In this document: in pieces, positions 16,622 through 24,690 of the stretch | Position numbering within the stretch: position 1 is the first letter of the stretch | How the letters are laid out: the number at the start of each line of letters is the position of its first letter | Assembly: GCA_003477045.1 (NCBI GenBank) | Contig: DMTS01000046.1 | Coordinates: forward strand, 8,299-41,036 | DNA from: Candidatus Delongbacteria bacterium | GTDB taxonomy: Bacteria; UBA4055 | DNA length: 32,738 bases | Direction of reading: 5' to 3' | Notes under the pieces: model-generated | The model's database searches: none | The model's input: only the letters and a program-made list of their open reading frames with translations | Told to the model about the DNA's origin: nothing | Made by a program: the position numbers and the translations under genes

Positions 16622-16966
16622 ATGATAAATATGAAAGAAATTGTTACGGAACTTGGTTTAAAAGTTGTGTCAGGGGAAGCCGACGGTCCGGTTAGTGGGG
16701 GTTATTCAAGTGATCTGTTGAGTGATGTGATTGCATATGCCCAAAAAGATAATGTATGGATCACTCTCCAAACTCATATCAACATCGTAGCAGTTGCAAA
16801 TTTGAAAGAGCTGTCAGGAATAATTCTTGTTAACGGCAGACAGCCCGAGGATGCGACATTAAAAAAAGCTATACAGGAAAACATTTCAATTATGATAAGT
16901 AATATGTCCACTTTTGAGATTATAGGAAGACTATATTCATTAGGGATCCGAGGCAATAATAAATAA
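16622..16966 (+). CDS. Second DRTGG-domain protein, 114 aa
   Basis: A paralogue of the DRTGG protein at 15273, with the equivalent GYSSDLLSDVIAYAQ segment and a C-terminal MSTFEIIGRLYSLGI that parallels TTFECCGLLYMNGL in the first. I chose the ATG at 16622 because an AAGGAAATAAG ribosome site precedes it and the domain begins right there. The open frame extends upstream to 16577, but that part overlaps the CBS-HATPase gene out of frame and adds only non-domain sequence. It sits between the CBS-HATPase and PHP genes. Function is not known; two copies in one operon may form a hetero-oligomer (inference). Confidence 0.75.
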   Translation: MINMKEIVTELGLKVVSGEADGPVSGGYSSDLLSDVIAYAQKDNVWITLQTHINIVAVANLKELSGIILVNGRQPEDATLKKAIQENISIMISNMSTFEIIGRLYSLGIRGNNK

Positions 16967-16978
16967 ACCGGTTTCGTA

Positions 16979-17722
16979 ATGCTGAAAGAGATTAAATCCG
17001 ATCTGCATATTCATACATGTCTGTCTCCGTGCGGTGATGACCAAATGATCCCCGAAATGATTGTAGAAAAAGCTGCAACCGCAGGGCTGGATGCAATCGG
17101 TATTTGCGATCACAATTCATCCGAAAATACAGAGGCTGTAATGGAAGCCGGAAAAAAATACGGAATAAAAGTATTCCCCGGTATGGAAGTAACATCAAAA
17201 GAAGAAGTACACATTTTGGCTATTTTCGACACAACCGAGGATCTTTATAAACTACAGAAAATCGTTTATGAAAATCTGGAAGGAGAAAACAACGAGGATC
17301 TTTTCGGTTACCAGATTGTAACTGATCGGTACGGAAAAATAATTGAGCTGAACACAAAAATGCTTATCGGGGCAACAAATTTGAGTGTTGAGAAAATAAT
17401 TGAGTTAATACACAGTTTTGGCGGTTTGGCTATAGCATCGCATGTGGACAGAGAGAGGTTCAGTTTGATAGGACAGCTTGGTTTTGTTCCGTTGGATATT
17501 GAGTTGGACGGGATGGAACTCTCGCCGGTCTATATGGCTGTGAATAAGAAGCTGGATTATCCGATGTCGTCGGGCCTTCCAATGGTAACATTTTCCGATG
17601 CGCATTTTATTGATGATATCGGCAAGACTTTGACAATTTTTCTGATAGAAGAAATAACTGTGAGCGAAATCAAAAAAGCGCTGGAGAACAAAGATGGAAG
17701 ATCTGTCCTTGCATATACTTGA
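16979..17722 (+). CDS. PHP-domain metal-dependent phosphoesterase, 247 aa
   Basis: A PHP-superfamily protein with the expected metal-binding motifs: SDLHIHT at residues 7-13, GICDHNS (about 40), FPGMEVTS with a metal-binding Glu, HILAIF, IASHVDR (about 152) and FSDAHFI (about 205). Such stand-alone PHP proteins are usually phosphatases, related to histidinol phosphatase or to the exonuclease of polymerase III. Its substrate is unknown. Proteins of this type recur with DRTGG and HATPase genes near bifurcating hydrogenases, so it may dephosphorylate a regulator or metabolite in that system (inference). Its 3' end overlaps the HATPase gene by 29 bp, indicating translational coupling. Confidence 0.85.
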   Translation: MLKEIKSDLHIHTCLSPCGDDQMIPEMIVEKAATAGLDAIGICDHNSSENTEAVMEAGKKYGIKVFPGMEVTSKEEVHILAIFDTTEDLYKLQKIVYENLEGENNEDLFGYQIVTDRYGKIIELNTKMLIGATNLSVEKIIELIHSFGGLAIASHVDRERFSLIGQLGFVPLDIELDGMELSPVYMAVNKKLDYPMSSGLPMVTFSDAHFIDDIGKTLTIFLIEEITVSEIKKALENKDGRSVLAYT

Positions 17723-18149
17723 TGTGGTAGAGAACTCTATCGAAGCAGCAGCTACAAAAATTGAAATCAGAATTACAGAAGATAAAATCAGGGATCTGCT
17801 GGAAATCGAGATTAAAGATAACGGCAGGGGCATGACTGAGCAAACTCTAAGTAAAGTTCTGGATCCGTTTTATACAACCAGGACAACACGCAGAGTAGGA
17901 ATGGGTTTATCTCTTCTTGCTCAGGCCTCAAAAGAAAGCAACGGTAATTTCGAGATCAACTCGGCTGTCGGAATAGGAACAGAAGTTAAAGCATCTTTTC
18001 AGCACAGTCATATAGATCGAAAACCGATGGGAGATATAAAGAGCACGCTCATTTCTCTGATGATATCTTATCCTGACATAAATATAATCTTTGTTTATCA
18101 GGATGAGGAAGGCACCGATACTCTTGATTCGAATCAACTTAAGCAATAA
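17694..18149 (+). CDS. Stand-alone HATPase (histidine-kinase-like ATP-binding) protein, 151 aa
   Basis: A single Bergerat ATP-binding domain, with the N box LDVVENSIEAAA (about residues 9-20), the G1 box DNGRGM (about 42) and the G2 box RVGMGLSLL (about 66). No sensor, dimerisation or phospho-acceptor part is present. A 40-residue tail after the domain has no recognisable motif. It overlaps the PHP gene by 29 bp and precedes the redox subunits by 122 bp. It may act as a protein kinase or anti-sigma-like switch together with the CBS-HATPase protein. This gene type is often placed next to NuoE/NuoF-like genes in anaerobes. Confidence 0.8.
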   Translation: MEDLSLHILDVVENSIEAAATKIEIRITEDKIRDLLEIEIKDNGRGMTEQTLSKVLDPFYTTRTTRRVGMGLSLLAQASKESNGNFEINSAVGIGTEVKASFQHSHIDRKPMGDIKSTLISLMISYPDINIIFVYQDEEGTDTLDSNQLKQ

Positions 18150-18191
18150 GAATTTGATGAAAGTGCTAATATATATGAATAATAAATATAG

Positions 18192-18220
18192 TTGCGATTT
18201 CAAAAAAAAGTGATTAATAA
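18192..18220 (+). promoter_or_regulatory. Possible internal promoter before the redox subunit genes
   Basis: TTGCGA (18192-18197) and TAATAA (18215-18220) are 17 bp apart within the 122-bp gap between the HATPase gene and the NuoE-like gene. This could let the redox subunits be expressed above the level of the regulatory genes. The hexamers are only partial matches. Confidence 0.3.
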
Positions 18221-18271
18221 TTGAAACTATGAGAGGATAAGCATTACTTTAAATAAGAAGCAGGAACTAAA

Positions 18272-18802
18272 ATGAGGATTAAAAGAAAAAACCAGTCAAG
18301 GCAGTGCAGCCTGCCCGATGAAAAGGTGGATTTAACACTGCTTGATGAGCTGTTGAAAAAATATTCTGGAAAACAAGGGAGCATGATATCTCTTTTGCAG
18401 GGAACTCAGGAGATCTATCATTATGTGCCTGTAAGCGCAATAAAAAAAATAGCAAAGGAAGCGAATCTAAGCGAAAGCGACATTTTCGGCGTGATTACCT
18501 TCTATTCTCAGTTCAGGCTGAACCCCGTAGGTAAGTATATTATTAAAGTCTGCCACGGTACTGCATGCCATGTACAGAATGCTCCCGATATTACCAATGC
18601 TCTGATGATCGAGCTTAATGTTGAAGATGGCAAAACAACGGACGACAGATTGTTCACGCTTGAATCAGTGTCCTGTCTGGGCTGTTGCGGACTTGCGCCA
18701 GTAATTACAGTCAATGAAGATGTTTACGGTAAATTGAAAAGGGCTGATATCCATAAAATTATTCAGCAGTATAAGTCACTGGAGGAAAAACAGAATGGCT
18801 AA
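18272..18802 (+). CDS. NuoE/HydC/HndA-like [2Fe-2S] subunit of a bifurcating oxidoreductase, 176 aa
   Basis: A thioredoxin-fold [2Fe-2S] subunit of the complex I 24-kDa family. The four Cys ligands are visible as VCHGTACHV (about residue 93) and SCLGCCGLAPV (about 134). The N-terminal helical part (LLDELLKKYSGKQGSM) and the FGVITFYSQFRLNP segment are family hallmarks. It would pass electrons within a NADH-linked flavoprotein complex together with the NuoF-like subunit at 19179. The gene order NuoE-like, HndB-like, NuoF-like matches hndABC of Desulfovibrio NADP-reducing hydrogenase. The next gene starts 8 bp inside its 3' end. The preceding AGGA (18261-18264) supports the ATG. Confidence 0.9.
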   Translation: MRIKRKNQSRQCSLPDEKVDLTLLDELLKKYSGKQGSMISLLQGTQEIYHYVPVSAIKKIAKEANLSESDIFGVITFYSQFRLNPVGKYIIKVCHGTACHVQNAPDITNALMIELNVEDGKTTDDRLFTLESVSCLGCCGLAPVITVNEDVYGKLKRADIHKIIQQYKSLEEKQNG

Positions 18803-19178
18803 ATTAAGTATCGCTGACCTTGAGGAAATAAGGAACAAGGTAAAAAAATCCACGCTCCTCCGCGAGGGAAGTTTCAACGCAAAGATCACCGTACATATGG
18901 GTACATGCGGAATTGCCGCAGGTGCGCGAACCATCATGAATACTCTGATCCAGATAATCGAAGAATCAAAACGAAACGATATTATAGTAACGAACTCAGG
19001 CTGCGCCGGATTCTGCAGCAAAGAACCGATGGTGACCGTTGAACTCAAAGGAGAATCTCCGGTGAAATACAGTTCGCTTAATGAAAGTAAAATAAAGAAA
19101 ATATTTGAAGAGCACGTACTGAACGGTAGAATTGTTGCGGAATATGCTCTTGCAATTGGAAATGAGAGGGAACCCTAA
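18795..19178 (+). CDS. HndB-like thioredoxin-fold ferredoxin subunit, 127 aa
   Basis: A small protein with the thioredoxin-like ferredoxin layout: ITVHMGTCGIAAGART (about residues 30-45) and NSGCAGFCSKEP (about 71-82). Only three of the four expected Cys ligands are present. Where the neighbouring NuoF-like subunit has VCAGTAC, this protein has VHMGTC, with His near the first ligand. HndB-type subunits with the GTCGIAAGA signature are a known companion of HydABC/Hnd complexes, and their cluster content is uncertain. It overlaps the NuoE-like gene by 8 bp and abuts the NuoF-like gene with no gap, so the three are translationally coupled and probably subunits of one soluble complex. Confidence 0.82.
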   Translation: MAKLSIADLEEIRNKVKKSTLLREGSFNAKITVHMGTCGIAAGARTIMNTLIQIIEESKRNDIIVTNSGCAGFCSKEPMVTVELKGESPVKYSSLNESKIKKIFEEHVLNGRIVAEYALAIGNEREP

Positions 19179-20966
19179 ATGGAATTTAGAACTCATATAA
19201 TGGTTTGCGCTGGCACGGCCTGCGTATCATGCGGCTCTTTTAATGTCAAAAAAGTTCTGGAAGAAGAAATTAAAAAAAGAGGATTGGACAAAGAGATACT
19301 TGTTGTTGCAACCGGCTGTCAGGGATTCTGCGCTCAGGGTCCCATCGTAGTTGTTCAACCGGACGATATTTTTTATCAGCTGCTTACTCCAGAAGATGTT
19401 CCTTTCCTTGTTGAAGAACATTTTCTTAAAGGAAGACCTGTCAAAAAAATGATGTACACGCCTCCGGGTGAAAAAACTGAGATACCCACAATGAGTGAAA
19501 TAGGTTTTTTCAACAAACAGAGGCTGATAGCTTTAAGAAACAAGGGTCTTATCGATGCGGAACAGATCGATGATTATATTGGCAGGAACGGATATAATGC
19601 TCTGATCAAAGTACTGACGGAAATGACTCAGGATGATGTTATTAAGTCTATAAAGGATTCCGGCCTGAGAGGCAGAGGGGGTGGAGGTTTTCCGACAGGA
19701 TTGAAATGGGAGATATGTAAAAATTCTAAAGGGGATCTGAAATACATTATTTGTAATGCGGACGAAGGAGATCCCGGCGCATATATGGACAGGAGCATTA
19801 TAGAATCCGACCCGCATTCGGTAATAGAAGGAATGCTTATCGGAGCCATTGCTATAGGTGCACATGAAGGAGTGGTTTATATCAGAACCGAATACCCGCT
19901 TGCCATTAAAAGATTGGAAACTGCGATCGAACAGGCAAGAGAATACGGATTACTCGGTAAGGATATTCTCGGAAAAGGATTTGATTTTGATCTGAGGATC
20001 AAACAGGGAGCCGGAGCATTTGTTTGCGGAGAGGAGACTGCTCTTTTAGCTTCAATTGAAGGCAAAAGAGGTATGCCGAACAAAAGACCACCTTTCCCTG
20101 CGGAATCAGGATTATGGGGAAAGCCAACCAATATTAATAATGTTGAAACATGGGCAAACATACCCTGGATAATATTAAACGGAGCAGATAGATTTGCAAG
20201 TATCGGTACTGAGAAAAGTAAGGGTACAAAAGTATTCTCGCTGGTCGGAAAGATAAATAATACCGGACTGGTCGAAGTGCCTATGGGAATCACTTTAAAA
20301 GAGATCATATTCGATATAGGCGGAGGCGTACCGAACGGTAAAAAATTCAAGGCAGTACAGATGGGCGGACCATCGGGAGGATGTATTCCTGCCGAACTCG
20401 GGGACACCATTATTGATTACGATTCGGTGAATGCGACCGGAGCGATCATGGGTTCCGGAGGTATGGTTGTGATGGACGAAACCACCTGTATGGTTGATGT
20501 GGCCAAGTATTTTCTTAACTTCACTCAGGCGGAAAGCTGCGGAAAATGCACTTTCTGCCGCATCGGAACAAAAAGAATGCTGGAAATATTACAGCGGATT
20601 TGTGAAGGAAAAGGTGAAGAGGAGGATATTGAAAAACTTCAGGAACTGGCCGCACAGATAAAAGATTCTTCGCTCTGCGGTTTAGGACAGACAGCTCCGA
20701 ATCCGGTTTTGACCACATTAAAATACTTCAGACACGAATATGAAGCCCACATCAGGGATAAAAAATGTCCGGCCAAATCCTGTAAAACACTTTTAACTTT
20801 TGAGATCAACGATAAATGTATAGGCTGCGGCGCGTGCGCAAGAGTTTGTCCGACAAAAGCGATTACGGGCGAGAAGAAAAAGAAGCATCTGATAGATCAG
20901 GCGAAATGCATCAAATGCGGAGCTTGTTTCGATATTTGCAAATTTAGTTCAATCGACAAAAATTAA
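19179..20966 (+). CDS. NuoF/HydB/HndC-like NADH-binding flavin Fe-S subunit, 595 aa
   Basis: Domains in order: an N-terminal thioredoxin-like [2Fe-2S] domain (VCAGTAC about residue 8 and GCQGFCAQG about 47); the NuoF core with GLRGRGGGGFPTGLKWE for NADH and FMN (about 162) and CNADEGDPGAYMDR (about 192); an SLBB segment; the NuoF [4Fe-4S] site ESCGKCTFCRIGT (about 452) with a fourth Cys in SLCGLG (about 499); and a C-terminal two-cluster ferredoxin domain, CIGCGACARVCP (about 547) and CIKCGACFDIC (about 577). The extra N- and C-terminal domains mark the HydB-type subunit that houses the flavin bifurcation site, rather than respiratory NuoF. It should oxidise or reduce NAD(H) and connect to ferredoxin. 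It begins immediately after the HndB-like gene and is followed after 18 bp by the large fusion subunit. Confidence 0.92.
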   Translation: MEFRTHIMVCAGTACVSCGSFNVKKVLEEEIKKRGLDKEILVVATGCQGFCAQGPIVVVQPDDIFYQLLTPEDVPFLVEEHFLKGRPVKKMMYTPPGEKTEIPTMSEIGFFNKQRLIALRNKGLIDAEQIDDYIGRNGYNALIKVLTEMTQDDVIKSIKDSGLRGRGGGGFPTGLKWEICKNSKGDLKYIICNADEGDPGAYMDRSIIESDPHSVIEGMLIGAIAIGAHEGVVYIRTEYPLAIKRLETAIEQAREYGLLGKDILGKGFDFDLRIKQGAGAFVCGEETALLASIEGKRGMPNKRPPFPAESGLWGKPTNINNVETWANIPWIILNGADRFASIGTEKSKGTKVFSLVGKINNTGLVEVPMGITLKEIIFDIGGGVPNGKKFKAVQMGGPSGGCIPAELGDTIIDYDSVNATGAIMGSGGMVVMDETTCMVDVAKYFLNFTQAESCGKCTFCRIGTKRMLEILQRICEGKGEEEDIEKLQELAAQIKDSSLCGLGQTAPNPVLTTLKYFRHEYEAHIRDKKCPAKSCKTLLTFEINDKCIGCGACARVCPTKAITGEKKKKHLIDQAKCIKCGACFDICKFSSIDKN

Positions 20967-20984
20967 ATCCGGGGAAATTTTATA

Positions 20985-23900
20985 ATGGACGGAATTAAAG
21001 TATATATAAACGGAAAAGAATTTGAAGGTAAGACCGGAGAAACCGTTCTTGAATTATGCAGAAGAAACGGCATAGAAATTCCAACACTCTGCCATGACGA
21101 AAGGTTAAAACCTTATTCATCGTGTTTTCTATGCGTAGTGGAGATAGAAGGGATGCGTACCCTGCAGCCTTCATGTTCAACAAAGATCAGAAACGATTTG
21201 AAAATCGTTACGACAAACGAAAGAATTAAAAAATCAAGAAAAACTGCGTTGGAGCTTCTTCTCAGCAATCATTATGCGGACTGTCTGGCTCCATGCAGCC
21301 TAAGATGTCCGGCTGGAGTTGATGTGCAGGGTTACATAGCTCTGATCGAAAAAGGGCTTTATTCCGAAGCTGTCGGACTTATAAAGGAAAAGAATCCTCT
21401 GCCTGCGATCTGCGGAAGAGTTTGCGTCAGACCTTGCGAGGTTGCATGCCGCAGGAATCTGGTCGATGAGAACGGAGTGGGTATAGATTACTTAAAAAGA
21501 TATACGACCGACAAAGATTTCGAGTCTGGCAATAAATTCATGCCGGTTACAAAACCTGACACCGGAAAGAAAGTCTGCGTGATCGGTGCAGGACCGGCCG
21601 GATTAACTTCAGCATATTACCTTTCGCTTGAAGGCCATCATGTGGACATTATCGAAGCAAATCCGCACGGCGGAGGAATGTTAAGATACGGAATTCCCGA
21701 ATATAGACTTCCGAACGACCTGATCCAGAAAGAAATAGATTCCATAACCGAACTCGGAACCAAAATATATTACGGGAAGAAATTCGGTAAAGACTTAAAT
21801 TACGATCATGTAAAAAAGAATTACGATGCGATGATCACAACCGTCGGCTGCCAGAAAGGCGCGTCAATGCGCGTTGAAGATGAAGATGCCGAAGGAGTAC
21901 TTTCGGGAATAGATTATCTGAGAACGATGGAGCTGACAGGCAAAAAATTCGATTTTAAAGGAAAAAAAGTTGCTACGATAGGCGGCGGAAATACTGCGAT
22001 GGACTGCTGCAGAAGCGCGCTCAGGTGCGGGGCATCGGAATCGTATATAATTTATAGACGAACCGAAAATGAGATGCCGGCCAATCCTATCGAAATACAT
22101 GAATCTAAGCTTGAAGGCGTTCAGTATATGTTCCTCACTGCGCCATTAAAGGTCAATAAGGATGCGAATGGAAGGCTGAAATCGTTAAGATGCATCAAAA
22201 TGGAACTTGGAGAGCCTGACAAAAGCGGAAGAAGAAGCCCTGTTCCGATCAAGGATTCTGAATTCGATATTGAACTTGATTACATACTCGGAGCGATCGG
22301 TCAGAAGACAGATGTTGATTTCTTAGAAAACATCAATAAGAACACTGAAGGTGAATTCAAGCTGAACAAGTACGGGGATATTGATGCGGATCCCAAAACA
22401 CTTCAGACAGGCGCAAAAAATATATTCGCAGCCGGAGACGCCGTGACGGGAGCTGCAACACTGATCGAAGCTATTGCGCAGGGAAGGCTTGCGGCAAAAA
22501 GCTGCCATCAGTATCTGACCGGACAGGCTGTAGTCGGAGAGTGCGGTGAATTCGTAAGTAAAAGAGATAATTTCGAAGAGCAGGACAAGAAAGACTATAT
22601 AAATGAATATTATACTCAGCTGAGAGAAGAAATGCCTGTGCTTCCTCCTGAAATGAGGAGAAATTTCAACGAGGTCGAGCTTGGATATTCATGCGATCAG
22701 GCACACAACGAGACTGCAAGATGCCTAGAATGCGGCTGCGAAGCTTATTTTACCTGCGATCTTAAAAAATATTCAACCGAATATGAAATAAATCAGAAAA
22801 AATACGGCGGCTCATTTCAGAAATTCAGTGTAGATTATTCCCATCCGTTCATCGAAATAGACAACAATAAATGCATATTGTGTTCAAGATGCGTAAGGGT
22901 CTGCAAGGAAATAGTGGGAGCCGGCGCACTGGGTCTCGTAAACCGAGGCATTAAAACATTTGTAGCACCATCTTTAGGCTCATCATTAAAAGATTCGACC
23001 TGCGAATCATGCGGAATGTGTATAGATACATGCCCGACAGGAGCGATTAATGAGAACAAACCTTTCAAGCCGGGACCGTTCGTTACAGAGAAGATCGAAA
23101 CGGTATGTAACTATTGTTCAATAGGCTGCGGAATAACGCTTCATCATAAAGGCGGTTATTTCATCAAAGCCGAAGGAAGAAAAACTCCTGCTAATCCGGA
23201 TGGAAATATCTGTAAATATGCAAAATTCGGATATAAGTATCTGAACGACAGCTCAAGAATTACTAAACCGATGATCAAAAAGAACGGCGAATGGAAGGAA
23301 GCATCCTACGGCGAGGCTTATGATCTAATAGTTCAAAAGATAAAAGCGGTCAAGCCGGAAGAAAACTCGTTCATGGCAGGCGGAAGGCTGACGAACGAAG
23401 AACTGTTCCTCACTTCAAGACTGGCAAGACAGGCTGTCAAAACGAATAATCTTTCATCGTTTTTATATCACGGAAGGGAATGCGCGATGAAATACAACTG
23501 GTTCGCGAATGTTCCTTTTGAAGATATTGATAAAGCCGGAGCGATCTATTTTATCGGCTGCGAGATCGATAAAGACAACGCGGTACTCGGTTTCAGGATT
23601 AATTCGCTGAAACAGGATAAGAATATCAAACTTGTCAATATTCATAAAGCTGACGATTCATCAATGAACCGTAAATGCGACTGCAGCGCTAAGGTTGATT
23701 CATATTATAACCTTGTCAGAGCTATGAACTTTATTGTTGTAAAAGACAATCTGATAAATAAATTATTCATTGACGGCAATACAGAAAGATTTGAGGAATA
23801 TAAAGCTGATCTGCTTAAAGCTGATCTGTCTGAACTTGTGAAAAAATCCGGTGTCACTGAAGAAAAAGTCAGAAAGATACTCGGTCATTACAATGAGGAA

Positions 23901-24632
23901 CAGAACTCGGTGATCATTTTTAACGAAAAGAATGTTTCATCGCAGACGATAAAAGAGATATTTAATCTCGCACTTCTGACCGGGAAACTCGGAAAGACAG
24001 CAAGCGGAGTTATCGCGCTCAAGGAAAAGAATAATGCGCAGGGCATATTCGATATGGGCATCACATGCTGCCTTGAAGACGGTGTTCAAGCTAATATGAA
24101 ACAAGCTTGGGGATTTGAAAAATCTGAATGCAAAAAATCTCACGGCGATATTAAGAACCTTTTCATATTCGGCGAAGATCCGGTCGGATGTTCCGATAAA
24201 GCAAAAGATGTTTCAGACATGCTGAAGGGAATATCATTCAAAGTGGTTTCTGATTACTTTATGACAGAAACCGCAAAGCTTGCTGATGTGATACTTCCCG
24301 CATCTTTCCCGATCGAGACCGGAGGATCGTTCTCCAACACTCAGAAAAAGATCGCGGTTTTCGAAACTTCTGTCACGCCAAAATCAGAACTGTTCAAAGA
24401 TCAGCTTATCGCTCTTTTAAACAAGCTCGGAGTTGCAGTATCTTATAAATCGAACGCGGATATTCTTGCTGACGCAATAAAGATCATGGGCGACGGTATC
24501 TGCAGCTGTGACGACTGCAAATATGAATTCGAGATCACTCAAGACAAATGCGACAGATCGGGTCTGAAGCACGGCGGCGATATTCTTATAAAGATAGCAG
24601 ACGATGAATTCGCGGAAAAGTTGAAAAAATAA
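20985..24632 (+). CDS. NuoG/GltD/molybdopterin-oxidoreductase-like fusion subunit, 1215 aa; putative NADP-linked transhydrogenase subunit
   Basis: Domains in order: a plant-type [2Fe-2S] domain with Cys36, 47, 50 and 64; a GltD/NfnB-type N-terminal Fe-S region (CLAPCSLRCPAG about 102 and CGRVCVRPCEVAC about 145); the FAD site VIGAGPAGL (about 197); a second Rossmann GGGNTAMDCC (about 333) followed by YRRTENEMPA, the pattern that binds the NADPH phosphate in GltD and NfnB; a closing AAGDAVTGAATLIEAI (about 482); two [4Fe-4S] ferredoxin motifs (CILCSRCVRVC about 628, CESCGMCIDTC about 672); a molybdopterin-family [4Fe-4S] site (CNYCSIGCG about 707); and a molybdopterin-binding-like domain to about 1170. 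The catalytic Cys/Sec position of formate dehydrogenase aligns with Tyr828 (LYHGRE), and the usual C-terminal molydop-binding domain is missing. A formate reaction is therefore unlikely. No H-cluster motifs are present. Best reading: the NADP(H)- and ferredoxin-handling subunit of a Stn-like transhydrogenase. Confidence 0.82.
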   Translation: MDGIKVYINGKEFEGKTGETVLELCRRNGIEIPTLCHDERLKPYSSCFLCVVEIEGMRTLQPSCSTKIRNDLKIVTTNERIKKSRKTALELLLSNHYADCLAPCSLRCPAGVDVQGYIALIEKGLYSEAVGLIKEKNPLPAICGRVCVRPCEVACRRNLVDENGVGIDYLKRYTTDKDFESGNKFMPVTKPDTGKKVCVIGAGPAGLTSAYYLSLEGHHVDIIEANPHGGGMLRYGIPEYRLPNDLIQKEIDSITELGTKIYYGKKFGKDLNYDHVKKNYDAMITTVGCQKGASMRVEDEDAEGVLSGIDYLRTMELTGKKFDFKGKKVATIGGGNTAMDCCRSALRCGASESYIIYRRTENEMPANPIEIHESKLEGVQYMFLTAPLKVNKDANGRLKSLRCIKMELGEPDKSGRRSPVPIKDSEFDIELDYILGAIGQKTDVDFLENINKNTEGEFKLNKYGDIDADPKTLQTGAKNIFAAGDAVTGAATLIEAIAQGRLAAKSCHQYLTGQAVVGECGEFVSKRDNFEEQDKKDYINEYYTQLREEMPVLPPEMRRNFNEVELGYSCDQAHNETARCLECGCEAYFTCDLKKYSTEYEINQKKYGGSFQKFSVDYSHPFIEIDNNKCILCSRCVRVCKEIVGAGALGLVNRGIKTFVAPSLGSSLKDSTCESCGMCIDTCPTGAINENKPFKPGPFVTEKIETVCNYCSIGCGITLHHKGGYFIKAEGRKTPANPDGNICKYAKFGYKYLNDSSRITKPMIKKNGEWKEASYGEAYDLIVQKIKAVKPEENSFMAGGRLTNEELFLTSRLARQAVKTNNLSSFLYHGRECAMKYNWFANVPFEDIDKAGAIYFIGCEIDKDNAVLGFRINSLKQDKNIKLVNIHKADDSSMNRKCDCSAKVDSYYNLVRAMNFIVVKDNLINKLFIDGNTERFEEYKADLLKADLSELVKKSGVTEEKVRKILGHYNEEQNSVIIFNEKNVSSQTIKEIFNLALLTGKLGKTASGVIALKEKNNAQGIFDMGITCCLEDGVQANMKQAWGFEKSECKKSHGDIKNLFIFGEDPVGCSDKAKDVSDMLKGISFKVVSDYFMTETAKLADVILPASFPIETGGSFSNTQKKIAVFETSVTPKSELFKDQLIALLNKLGVAVSYKSNADILADAIKIMGDGICSCDDCKYEFEITQDKCDRSGLKHGGDILIKIADDEFAEKLKK

Positions 24633-24652
24633 ATATAAACTGTTTTAATGAG

Positions 24653-24690
24653 AAGGTCATACTGAAGTTTATCGAAGTATGGCCTTTTTT
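24653..24690 (+). terminator. Factor-independent terminator of the transhydrogenase cluster
   Basis: Stem AAGGTCATACT (24653-24663) pairs with AGTATGGCCTT (24676-24686), with one G-T pair and a 12-nt loop, and runs into six T. It lies 20 bp after the stop. It touches the 3' end of the convergent lipoprotein gene, whose stop codon is at 24689-24691. Confidence 0.8.

Noticed and set aside
18157..18213. 18-codon mini-ORF in the gap before the NuoE-like gene
   Set aside because: It has no convincing ribosome site, its composition is Lys/Asn-rich like random AT-rich sequence, and no family is recognisable.
19877..20410. 177-codon minus-strand open frame inside the NuoF-like gene
   Set aside because: Shadow of a strongly conserved coding region; the proline/serine-rich translation is typical of antisense frames.
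18272..24632. [FeFe]-hydrogenase operon (HydABC/HndABCD)
   Set aside because: The NuoE-, HndB- and NuoF-like subunits fit, but the last gene contains none of the H-cluster cysteine motifs and instead has GltD and molybdopterin-like domains.
20985..24632. Functional formate dehydrogenase alpha subunit
   Set aside because: Tyr occupies the catalytic Cys/Sec position, no in-frame TGA is present, and the C-terminal molybdopterin-binding domain is missing.
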